From Saprospiraceae bacterium (GTDB taxonomy: Bacteria > Bacteroidota > Bacteroidia > Chitinophagales > Saprospiraceae): a stretch of DNA of 64,000 bases. Both the position numbers and the translations under genes were made by a program. The stretch is from NCBI GenBank assembly GCA_021739645.1, contig JAIPBL010000016.1, forward strand, positions 1 through 64,000, given 5' to 3'. Below are positions 53,965 through 61,836 of this stretch, in pieces; positions within the stretch are counted from its first letter, which is position 1, and each line of letters begins with the position of its first letter. The notes beneath the pieces are model-generated. The model was not told where the DNA came from. It saw nothing but the letters and a program-made list of their open reading frames with translations, and did no database searches.

Positions 53965-55473
53965 TTAAGCGATGGCCTTCGCCAAATCCCCTTCCCACGC
54001 CCCATACGCCGCACGGTACTCCCCTACCCTCTCCATCTCCGGCTCGTACCTCCCCGTCACCCGTACACTAGCCATCGCAGCCTCGATACTGGGGTAAATG
54101 CCCGTCGCCACGCCCGCCGCCTTGGCAGCGCCCACGGCCCCGGTCGTTTCCACCACGTCAATCGAACAGCCGAGCAAGGTAGCGATGGTTTTGGAAAAAA
54201 CGGCAGACTGAAACAGGTTGTCGTTGCCAACCCGCATCACGGTGATGCCGAGGCCCATTTCCTTCAAAATCTGAACGCCGTACACGAACGAAAAAGCAAT
54301 GCCCTCCAACCCTGCCCGGTACAGGTGCGCTGCCGTGTGGCGGTTCAGTTGCAGGCCGTTCACCTGGGCGCCGGGGTCGAGGTTGCCGAGCATCCGCTCC
54401 GCCCCATTTCCGAAGGGCAAAATCCTAAGCCCATCCGATCCGATAGGCACGGAGGCCGCCAGCCGCTCCATGTCCGGGTAGCTGATGCTGCCCTGCCCCA
54501 CTGTTTGGCGCAGCCAGCGGTAGAGGCTGCCTGCGCCGTTGATGCAGAGGAGGATTCCTATTCGGTGATTGGTGATTGGTGATTGGTGATTGGACGGGCC
54601 GTGGGTTACATGGCAAAAGCCATTTACCCTCGACTGCAAATCATACGTTGGCCTGTCCACGACGCCATAGACGACACCCGAAGTTCCACCCGTTGCAGCT
54701 ACCTCACCGGGTTGCAGTACGTTGAGGCTGAGGGCATTGTTCGGCTGATCACCGGCACGGTAGGTAACTGGGGTGCCTTCGGCAAGGCCCGTGGCAGCAG
54801 CGGCTTCGGGGGTCAGCTTGCCCTGCAACGAGAAAGTGGGCGTCACGTGCGGCACCAGTTTTTTATCAAAACCAAAATAGTCCAGCACGATGTCGGCCAC
54901 ATCGTTTTTCTGAAAATCCCAGAGGATGCCCTCGCTGAGGCCGCTGGGCGTGGTCATTGGCTCTCCGGTCAGTCGCAGGGCGATGTAGTCGCCGGGCAAC
55001 ATGAAGTAACGGATTTTGGCGAAAATACCTGGCTCGTTTTCCTTCACCCAAGCCAGCTTGGCAGCAGTGAAGTTGGCGGGAGAATTGAGCAGGTGCGAGC
55101 GGCATTTTTCGTGGCCAATTTCATCAAATGCAAGATTGCCGTATTGCACTGCCCGGCTGTCGCACCAGATGATGGAAGGGCGCAGTGGCTTCATTTTTTC
55201 ATCCACAACGACGAGGCCGTGCATCTGGTAGCTGATGCCGATGCCCTTTATTTCCGCTGGCGCAATGAGGCAGTCGGCCAACAGTTGTCGAGTAGCAGTG
55301 CAGACGTGCTGCCACCACTCGTCGGGGTCTTGTTCGGCCCAGCCGGGCTGGTGGGCTATCATTCCCATCTCCGTGGCGGGTGACTGTGCAACTGCCAAAG
55401 TTGCCCCTGTTTCCACCTCCACGAGTGCCGCTTTGATGGAGGAACTGCCGATGTCGTAGCCGATTAGGTACAT
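53965..55473 (-). CDS. xylB: Xylulokinase
   Basis: A 502-residue FGGY-family kinase phosphorylating D-xylulose. LIGYDIGSSSIKAALVE forms the N-terminal phosphate loop, GISYQMHGLVVVDE and PSIIWCDSRAV the sugar site, and VAATGGTSGVVYGV with CINGAGSLYRWL the C-terminal half. Near residue 310 an insertion encoded by a heptanucleotide repeat reads GPSNHQSPITNH between FCHVTH and RIGILL, where related kinases go directly on. Activity is probably retained because the insert is in frame and lies in a loop. ATG 55473 chosen for the family N-terminus. Confidence 0.93.
   Translation of the reverse strand: MYLIGYDIGSSSIKAALVEVETGATLAVAQSPATEMGMIAHQPGWAEQDPDEWWQHVCTATRQLLADCLIAPAEIKGIGISYQMHGLVVVDEKMKPLRPSIIWCDSRAVQYGNLAFDEIGHEKCRSHLLNSPANFTAAKLAWVKENEPGIFAKIRYFMLPGDYIALRLTGEPMTTPSGLSEGILWDFQKNDVADIVLDYFGFDKKLVPHVTPTFSLQGKLTPEAAAATGLAEGTPVTYRAGDQPNNALSLNVLQPGEVAATGGTSGVVYGVVDRPTYDLQSRVNGFCHVTHGPSNHQSPITNHRIGILLCINGAGSLYRWLRQTVGQGSISYPDMERLAASVPIGSDGLRILPFGNGAERMLGNLDPGAQVNGLQLNRHTAAHLYRAGLEGIAFSFVYGVQILKEMGLGITVMRVGNDNLFQSAVFSKTIATLLGCSIDVVETTGAVGAAKAAGVATGIYPSIEAAMASVRVTGRYEPEMERVGEYRAAYGAWEGDLAKAIA
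54564..54593. repeat. Heptanucleotide tandem repeat inside xylB
   Basis: Four tandem units of GTGATTG. The translation on the coding strand gives SNHQSPITNHR. Same unit as at 44857-44892. Confidence 0.8.
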
Positions 55474-55569
55474 TTTGGAAGGAAAAAGTGAAATTGAGTT
55501 AACAAAAATACAAGCCGGGAATATCAAAGTAAAAAGTGGGGGCTAGCTGCAAACCGCCTGCCGCCAAAC

Positions 55570-56736
55570 TCAAGCAAGCCCAGATGCGTAAGCCAAGCCC
55601 TTCTCCAAACCCCGCAGCTCTGCCAGCCCTCGCAGCCGCCCGATGGCCGAGTAGCCGGGGTAGGTCTTTTTATCGAGGTCGTCGAGCATCTGGTGGCCGT
55701 GGTCTGGCCGCATGGGGATACTGCTGCCCCGCCGCTGCATGATGGCCAATACTTCCCGTACCACGGCGGGCATGTCGGTGTCGCCGCCAAGGTGTTCGGC
55801 CTCGTGGAAATTGCCCTCGTTGTCGCGCTTCGTGTTGCGCAGGTGGAGGAAGTGGATATGGTCGCCAAACCGCTTGACCATACCGGGTAGGTCGTTGTCG
55901 GGGCGGGAGCCGTAGCTGCCCGCGCAGAAGCAAAGCCCATTGGCGGGCGACGGCGCTGCGGCCAGTAGTTCCGCCACGTCCTGCTCGGTACAGACCACCC
56001 GCGGCAGTCCCAGCATCGGGTATGGCGGATCGTCGGGGTGGATGGCCAATTTCAAGCCTACCTCCTCTGCGACAGGGACTACCTCCTGTAAAAAATCGAA
56101 AAGATGCTTTTTTAGCTTGTTTGCATCAATTTTGGCGTAGCCCTGCAATGCCTCCAACACTTCGGCGGCAGTGAACGGCTCGTCGTCGCCGGGCAGGCCG
56201 AGCAGGATGTTTTCGTACAAAACGCGCCGCTCCTGGTTGCTCATGGCATCGAAACGGGCTTTTGCTTTCACAATTTCTGCGGCAGTGTAATCGGCCTCAG
56301 CACCCGGCCTTTTCAGCAAAAACAGGTCGAAGGCGACGAAAGCGGCCCGCTCGAAGCGCAGCGTCCGGCTGCCGTCCGGCAATGGAAACGAGGGATCGGT
56401 GCGGAGCCAATCGAGGATGGGCATGAAGTTGTAGGTGACGACCTTTATGCCGCACTCGGCGAGGTTTTGGAGGTTTTTTTTATAGCTTTTAAGGTAGGTC
56501 TTCCAGTCGCCGCTCTGTTTTTTGATGTCCTCGTGCACGGGCAGGCTTTCCACCACCGTCCAGGTCATTCCCACGGCTTCTATCTGGTTTTTGCGCTTCG
56601 CAATTTCCTTCACCGACCATACATCGCCGTAGTCAATATGGTGGAGCGCTGTCACCACGCCCGTGCAGCCCGCCTGGCGGATGTGCCAGAGCGTGACGGG
56701 GTCTTCGGGACCGTACCAACGCATGGTTTGTTCCAT
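55570..56736 (-). CDS. uxuA: Mannonate dehydratase
   Basis: A 388-residue enzyme dehydrating D-mannonate to 2-keto-3-deoxygluconate in hexuronate catabolism. [19 protein letters not shown] at the N-terminus, [34 protein letters not shown] and [16 protein letters not shown] near the end are characteristic. The frame opens at 56838, but ATG 56736 gives the family N-terminus. It follows uxaA across the KilA-N pseudogene and precedes xylB. Confidence 0.95.
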   Translation of the reverse strand: MEQTMRWYGPEDPVTLWHIRQAGCTGVVTALHHIDYGDVWSVKEIAKRKNQIEAVGMTWTVVESLPVHEDIKKQSGDWKTYLKSYKKNLQNLAECGIKVVTYNFMPILDWLRTDPSFPLPDGSRTLRFERAAFVAFDLFLLKRPGAEADYTAAEIVKAKARFDAMSNQERRVLYENILLGLPGDDEPFTAAEVLEALQGYAKIDANKLKKHLFDFLQEVVPVAEEVGLKLAIHPDDPPYPMLGLPRVVCTEQDVAELLAAAPSPANGLCFCAGSYGSRPDNDLPGMVKRFGDHIHFLHLRNTKRDNEGNFHEAEHLGGDTDMPAVVREVLAIMQRRGSSIPMRPDHGHQMLDDLDKKTYPGYSAIGRLRGLAELRGLEKGLAYASGLA

Positions 56737-56919
56737 TAAAAACATACGTACTGAGCATTGTTGCCACCGAATTTGCTTGGATGGCCATGTTGTGTCGAAG
56801 GCTGTCCAAACAAATCCGGTGGTCATATTGGGGTGCAAATAAAGCCATTTTTGGGGAGCAAAAGGTTGTTCTCCTGTTGTTAGGCAGCCATTTTGCTATT
56901 TTTGCGAAAACAAACTGCG

Positions 56920-57902
56920 ATGGCAAAAAACACCATAAACGTTTAAGGGATTGAGGTCAGGGTGCAGCAAACGGAGCATGGGGATTTTATCTGCCTGTCG
57001 GATATCGCCAAGGTCGTTGACCAGCCCACCAGCTATACCTTGCGGAAACTGGGCCACCGTGGATTTCTTGGGCGTTTGGGAGTCGGCCTACAATCCGAAT
57101 TTTAATGAGGCTGTCTCACAAGTAAACATAAAATATTCAACACAGGATTTTTTAAACCTATGTGTTAAGATTAAATTCTGCCATGTTTTTCAAAAAGTGA
57201 CTTATGAGACAGCCTCATTAAAAATGAAAGCGGTTCCAATTCATTTGCACTGGCTGCCGGGGAATGGGCTGAAAAGACCAAGGCTATTGGTATTAACTCC
57301 CCCGCTGGGCGGTATGGTGGCACCTACGCCCACTTCGATATTGCCGTCCATTTCTGCAACTGGCTCAGTCCAGCTTTTTATGTGTATTTCGTAAAGCAGT
57401 TTAGGGAACTGAAGGAATCGAATGCAGCCCACATTGGCGAAAAATGGGACCTCCGCCGGGAACTGGCCAAGGGCAACTACTTCATCCACACCGTCGCCGT
57501 GCGCACCAATATCGTGCCCGTGCTGGATTGGAGCACCAAGCGGGAGGGGCTTACTTCGCCTCCGAGGCCGACCTGCTCAATGTTGTCATTTTTGGCACCA
57601 CCGCCAAAAACTGGAAAATAGGCAACCCTGACAAGAAGGGCAATTTGCGCGACTTTGCCACCGTCACCGAACTGCGTGTGCTCGCCAACATGGAAACCAT
57701 CAACGCTACCTTGATTGAACAGGGTTTTACCAAAGAAGAGCGCCTGCTCATTCTTTCGAAAAGAACCGAAAGAGAGTTCGCCATTTTGGAGGAGGTGAAA
57801 CAGATTGGCGAACAAAAGAAATTGAAGTTACACGGACTGATTGCCTGTGCTTCTCCAATTTTTTACCAGAAAAGCCAACTGAAAAAAAGCACGGACTGGT
57901 AG
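56920..57902 (+). pseudogene. KilA-N domain pseudogene disrupted by a MITE
   Basis: A KilA-N gene with several lesions. It begins MAKNTINV and hits TAA at 56944 where the intact relative (53307-53870, MKKKTINVQG) has Gln. A frameshift near 57040 separates DIAKVVDQPTSYTL from ATVDFLGVWESAYNPN. A 122-bp element at 57101-57222 splits YNPN from ESGSNSFALAAGEW. Another frameshift near 57545 precedes GAYFASEADLLNVVIFGTT. Homology resumes afterward (AVHFCNWLSPAFYVYFVKQF, then a helical C-terminus to 57902), so the ancestor was a full-length KilA-N protein of about 280 residues. Confidence 0.82.
57101..57222. mobile_element. 122-bp MITE inside the KilA-N pseudogene
   Basis: Perfect 18-bp terminal inverted repeats TTTAATGAGGCTGTCTCA and TGAGACAGCCTCATTAAA, flanked by the direct repeat AAT (57098-57100 and 57223-57225). 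No coding capacity. Removing it restores the reading frame across the KilA-N gene at that point. It is presumably moved by a transposase recognising GAGGCTGTCTCA-type ends, which is not in the window. Confidence 0.85.
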
Positions 57903-57908
57903 TCCGTG

Positions 57909-59561
57909 TCATAGCGAAACCCCGCGTTTCCAAGGAATAAAATCATCCTGCCCTAGCCGCTCGGCATGGGTCTGCGCCTCGCCGCTCGCCACTTTTATCA
58001 TAAGTTCCAAAAGTTCCTCCCCCTTAGTTTCGATGCTGTCCTCGCCAGATATGATGGTGCCCGCATCAATGTCAATGATGTCGGGCATTCGACGAGCAAG
58101 TGCTGTGTTCGTGGCCATTTTTATCACTGGCGCAATGGGGTTCCCGGTCGGGGTACCCAGCCCGGTGGTGAACACCACAATGTTGGCACCGCTGCCCACC
58201 TCAGCGGTGGTACTTTCCACGTCGTTGCCGGGAGTGCAGAGCAGCGTGAGGCCGGGGCGAGTGACTTGTTCGGTGTAGTCCAGCACATCGGTCACAGGTG
58301 ATGTACCACCCTTTTTTGCCGCACCCGCCGACTTCATGGCGTCGGTGATCAGGCCGTCTCGGATGTTGCCGGGCGAGGGGTTCATTTCAAAACCCGAGCC
58401 GACCTCCTTGGCCCTCTGGGAGTAGCTACGCATGAGTTGGGCAAATTTTTCGGCGATTTCGTCCGTCGTGCAGCGGTCAATCAGGTTCTGTTCCACGGCA
58501 TTCAGTTCCGGGAATTCGCTCAAAATCATCGTGCCGCCCAATGTTGCTAGCAGGTCAGAGGCGTAGCCCAAGGCCGGGTTGGCGGAAATGCCGCTGAAAC
58601 CGTCTGAGCCGCCGCACTCTAGCCCGACGACGAGCTTGGAGAGTGGCGCCGGGCGGCGTTCCATGCGGTTTGCTTGCGCAAGACCAACGAAAGTCTGCTT
58701 CACTGCATCGGCGATGAAGTCGCGTTCCGACTTGCTTTTTTGTTGTTCCAAAAAGAAAACCGGCTTACCGTGTTGCGGGTCGAAGGCGTCGAGCGCGGAT
58801 CTTAGAAGTTCTATCTGTGCATGTTGGCAGCCGAGGCTGAGCACCGTCGCCCCAGCCACGTTGGAGTTGAGGATGTACCCAGCCAGTAGGCGACAAAGCG
58901 CCTCGGAGTCTTGGCGAGTACCGCCGCAGCCACCGTCATGGGTGAGAAACTTGATACCGTCCACGTTTGGGAACGGACGCCTGCGCTGCACCTCCGAGGC
59001 ATCACGGATAATGTCCGCCGAGAGCAGTTCGTCCTCCCCTACCCCACTGCTGTGTAGCTGGACGAGCTTCGCAACATTCACCGAAAAATGCCGCCCAGTG
59101 AGGTATCCGAGTGGCTCCAGCATGGCATCCCTCACCACTTCTATGTTGCGGTTTTCACAAAAGACCAGCGGTATTACGAGCCAGTAGTTTCTCGTGCCCA
59201 CTTTGCCGTCCGGTCGTTGGAAGCCTTTGAAAGTGCGGTTTTTTAACTTCGAAATATTGGGTTGATGCCAATCCGTTAGGCGCTTGCCTACGCTGTAATT
59301 CTCCGAGTCATGCACTACGTTCTCGCGGCTGATGCGTGTGCCTTTAAGAATGAGCCGCATTGCACGTCCAATTCGTACACCGTACATGATTATTTCATCG
59401 CCTTCGACAAAATCGTGCTCCGCAAACTTGTGCTTGGTTGGAATGTCCTCCAGCAACTCGATGGAATAGCCGTTGCTTGCGACCTGCTCCCCTGCCCGCA
59501 GGTCTTGCAGTGCGGCAATGATGTTGTCGTTGGGATGGACCTTGAGAATATTGCTTTTCAT
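57909..59561 (-). CDS. uxaA: Altronate dehydratase
   Basis: A 550-residue UxaA-family enzyme, dehydrating D-altronate to 2-keto-3-deoxygluconate in galacturonate catabolism. The N-terminal SAF-like part begins ILKVHPNDNIIAALQDL; the catalytic part has RPDGKVGTRNYWLVIPLVFCENRN, THDGGCGGTRQDSEAL, LGCQHAQIELL, LECGGSDGFSGISANPALG and ISGEDSIETKGEELLELMI. It heads the leftward catabolic set uxaA-uxuA-xylB-xylA. Its end is 6 bp from the pseudogene. Confidence 0.92.
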   Translation of the reverse strand: MKSNILKVHPNDNIIAALQDLRAGEQVASNGYSIELLEDIPTKHKFAEHDFVEGDEIIMYGVRIGRAMRLILKGTRISRENVVHDSENYSVGKRLTDWHQPNISKLKNRTFKGFQRPDGKVGTRNYWLVIPLVFCENRNIEVVRDAMLEPLGYLTGRHFSVNVAKLVQLHSSGVGEDELLSADIIRDASEVQRRRPFPNVDGIKFLTHDGGCGGTRQDSEALCRLLAGYILNSNVAGATVLSLGCQHAQIELLRSALDAFDPQHGKPVFFLEQQKSKSERDFIADAVKQTFVGLAQANRMERRPAPLSKLVVGLECGGSDGFSGISANPALGYASDLLATLGGTMILSEFPELNAVEQNLIDRCTTDEIAEKFAQLMRSYSQRAKEVGSGFEMNPSPGNIRDGLITDAMKSAGAAKKGGTSPVTDVLDYTEQVTRPGLTLLCTPGNDVESTTAEVGSGANIVVFTTGLGTPTGNPIAPVIKMATNTALARRMPDIIDIDAGTIISGEDSIETKGEELLELMIKVASGEAQTHAERLGQDDFIPWKRGVSL

Positions 59562-60099
59562 TTTAAACGAGTGGATGAAAGAATGTCGGAATGAGAAAAT
59601 ACCCTAGCCATTTAGCACCATCCAATTTATGTTTTCAGATTTTAAAGTGGAACAACTGAAGTTCGTTCGTTTTGTGGGCATTACCCTCTTTTTTAAGCCT
59701 ATTGCTTTATTTTAAGATTGGCGGAGCATCTTCGGCAAAGTTAGGATTCGTTTTAGAATCTTCATCTGGTAATTATTTTTACTTATTTACTTACTATAAG
59801 TACGTACTTTTCCACTTACATACTTTTAATAATTAAAAACTTATTTAAGTATCTACTCACAAAAAGTAAACACGTACAAACTTAACTGCTATTCAAACTT
59901 ATTTACTTAAATCAGTATTATACTTATCTAAGTTTACTAACTTCGCAATATATTTGAGAATAGATTACATAAGTAAATACTTAGGTAAGTATAAAAAATT
60001 CCAAAAAACGTTCATTTTGAAACAAATATTTACTTAAATAAGTATCGTACTTAAATACTAAGCATTGATAATCAATAAATTATACCATTAAAATTAAAA
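59562..60099. promoter_or_regulatory. Candidate centromere/operator array upstream of parA
   Basis: A 538-bp AT-rich gene-free region densely packed with TACTTA/TAAGTA hexamers. Five ordered inverted pairs are seen: AAGTA-CG-TACTT (59798-59809, everted), ACTTA-TT-TAAGT (59839-59850), TACTTA-TC-TAAGT (59921-59933), TACTTA-GG-TAAGTA (59978-59991) and TACTTA-AA-TAAGTA (60031-60044), with further single hexamers between. Placement directly before parA fits a partition site and/or the autoregulatory operator bound by the ribbon-helix-helix partner. Confidence 0.65.
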
Positions 60100-60756
60100 A
60101 TGATAATTTCAATTACAAATCTTAAAGGTGGGGTAGGGAAGAGTACTTTAGCACAGAATCTAGCTGTTTATTTGGCAAAAAATGGTCGAAGCCTGTGTAT
60201 AGCAGATACCGATGTGGAACAACAAACTTCCGTAAAATGGGGAAGTGTAAGGTCGGCGATAGAAGATGGAAGTGTACCGGAAGTACCCGTTTATCTCATA
60301 AACCCTGACACTATTTCTGATCAAATTTTGAACAAGCTCGGCAAAAAATACGACCTTGTCATCATCGACGGAACACCAGCTTTGACCGAACTAACCACCC
60401 GTATCATCATTATGAGTGACCTAGTTGTCACCCCAATCTTGGCCAGTGCTACGGATGTTTGGGCACTGGATACTTTTCTGAAACGCTACGAAGAAGCCCG
60501 CATCACCAAACAGGCCATGGGAGGCAAGGTGGAACTTTATGTGCTGCTCAACAAGTACAACGAACGAATCAACTTGGATAGAGAGATTGGCGAAGCCATT
60601 GGCGATATGGACGTTAACCTGTTTGACACCAAACTGTCCACCCGCGTCGCCTACAAGGAAGCCACCGTGCAGGGCCTAGGTGTGGCGGAGCTGCGCGATA
60701 AAAATGCGCAAGCAGAGATTGAAGCCATCGCAGCTGAAATCGAAAAACTTTTATAA
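60100..60756 (+). CDS. parA: ParA-family partition ATPase
   Basis: A 218-residue Walker-type ATPase. ISITNLKGGVGKSTLAQNLA holds the deviant Walker A (KGGVGKS, residues 9-15), CIADTDVEQQTSVKWG is the switch region, and YDLVIIDGTPALTE the Walker B. Lack of an N-terminal helix-turn-helix and the small size place it with type Ib plasmid ParAs, which act with a small ribbon-helix-helix ParB-like protein. The gene downstream fits that partner (32-bp gap). Confidence 0.93.
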   Translation: MIISITNLKGGVGKSTLAQNLAVYLAKNGRSLCIADTDVEQQTSVKWGSVRSAIEDGSVPEVPVYLINPDTISDQILNKLGKKYDLVIIDGTPALTELTTRIIIMSDLVVTPILASATDVWALDTFLKRYEEARITKQAMGGKVELYVLLNKYNERINLDREIGEAIGDMDVNLFDTKLSTRVAYKEATVQGLGVAELRDKNAQAEIEAIAAEIEKLL

Positions 60757-60788
60757 ACCTATTTCAGGACTCTTAAAAAATAAGGAAC

Positions 60789-61154
60789 ATGGCAAAGAAG
60801 ACCTTCAACATAAAAAGTACGTTGGCAGTGCAGCCAAAGCAACTCTCCGCTGATGATATTGAAACCGCCATCAAACAAATCCACGACGGAAAGGAGGTTG
60901 CCAATCCTTTAGCTGCACCAAAAAACAAACAAGTGACGTCGTTAACAGAAAAAAGGGCCGCCGAGCTAAAACCCGGCAAAAAATCAAGCAGACGTGGTAG
61001 CAGGGAGGTGGTGGTGGAGGCGCCAGTGAGGAAAGTCCGTTTGTCAGTTGACATCCATCCTGTCTTGCACAAGCGCTTGAAAATAAAAGCCATAGAGCAT
61101 GATTCCGATATTATGCACTACGTCGAGATGTTGATAGCGCGCGACCTTGGATAG
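60789..61154 (+). CDS. ParB-like ribbon-helix-helix centromere-binding protein
   Basis: A 121-residue protein with a flexible, basic, Lys/Ala-rich N-terminal region (about residues 1-75) and a C-terminal ribbon-helix-helix fold (VRKVRLSVDIHPVLHKRLKIKAIEHDSDIMHYVEMLIARDL). This layout matches ParG/type Ib partition proteins that bind the centromere and repress the par promoter while stimulating ParA ATPase through the N-terminal tail. It ends 10 bp before a MITE that separates it from its terminator. Confidence 0.8.
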   Translation: MAKKTFNIKSTLAVQPKQLSADDIETAIKQIHDGKEVANPLAAPKNKQVTSLTEKRAAELKPGKKSSRRGSREVVVEAPVRKVRLSVDIHPVLHKRLKIKAIEHDSDIMHYVEMLIARDLG

Positions 61155-61163
61155 GGTTCAAGG

Positions 61164-61448
61164 TGGGCTGTTAAAAAGGCGAATCAAAAGTTTCCCCTGT
61201 TTTTGAAAAAAATACTATCAGGTTTTGACTTTAGATTTATTCAAACTTTTTTTGAATCACAATCAATCTAGGTGCTTTTTTAAAAAAATTTGAAAGCAGA
61301 TACCTGATTATCAATTGTTTATCCGATACTGTCCCTCTGATTTTCTAAGATGCAAATTTGGCATCAAATTGCAAAGCGACAATGGAAAAAAAAGTGAGTT
61401 GAGTTCCAAAAATGGTACGAAGACTTTAGCCTTCTTTTTAACAGCCCA
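61164..61448. mobile_element. 285-bp MITE with 9-bp target duplication
   Basis: Perfect 15-bp terminal inverted repeats TGGGCTGTTAAAAAG (61164-61178) and CTTTTTAACAGCCCA (61434-61448). The flanking direct repeat GGTTCAAGG (61155-61163 and 61449-61457) is the target-site duplication. AT-rich and without an open frame of note, so it is non-autonomous. It inserted 9 bp after the parB-like stop, between the gene and its terminator. Confidence 0.88.
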
Positions 61449-61485
61449 GGTTCAAGGTTTTGTATTTTTATAATTAAAGAGAATC

Positions 61486-61526
61486 AACACCAACAGAAGT
61501 AGCCTTTTGTTGGTGTTTTCTTTTTT
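61486..61526 (+). terminator. Terminator of the parAB operon
   Basis: Arms AACACCAACA and TGTTGGTGTT around a 12-nt loop, followed by TTCTTTTTT. It lay right behind the parB-like gene before the MITE inserted. Confidence 0.8.
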
Positions 61527-61591
61527 ATTCTTTTTTAAAGCTTTTAGGCTGCTTTATCTAATTGATAATCAGGATATTAGACTACCTAAAA

Positions 61592-61731
61592 GTGAGAGAA
61601 TTGGGATGTAGTGTGAGAGAATTGGGAAATTACAGTGAGAGAATTGGGAAAAAAAAAGAGAAAAATGGGACAAAAAGTGAGAGAATTGGGAAAAAGTGAG
61701 ATATTTGGGACTAAAAGTGAGAAAATTGGGA
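61592..61731 (+). repeat. Iteron array of the replication origin
   Basis: Direct repeats of GTGAGAGAATTGGGA at 61592, 61613, 61635, 61677, 61696 (GTGAGATATTTGGGA) and 61717 (GTGAGAAAATTGGGA), with a degenerate unit at 61657. Spacing is 19-22 bp, about two helical turns, so the sites face the same side. This is the typical origin signature for Rep_3 plasmids and lies just upstream of rep. Confidence 0.9.
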
Positions 61732-61781
61732 AATAACACATGCTTTTAAGGGATGCTCTATGCGTTTCGAATATGATTATT

Positions 61782-61825
61782 TCCCAAATCCCTCACTTTT
61801 GTCGATTGTGTCCCAAATCTCTCAC
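61782..61825 (-). promoter_or_regulatory. Inverted iterons in the rep promoter (autorepression operator)
   Basis: Two iterons in opposite orientation, TCCCAAATCCCTCAC (61782-61796) and TCCCAAATCTCTCAC (61811-61825), 11 bp before the rep start. In Rep_3 plasmids such inverted copies are bound by Rep dimers to repress rep. Confidence 0.75.
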
Positions 61826-61836
61826 TTTTAGCAGCC

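Noticed and set aside
61310-61330. Possible DnaA box (TTATCCGAT)
   Set aside because: Too far from TTATCCACA and lies inside the MITE, so it cannot be part of the original origin.
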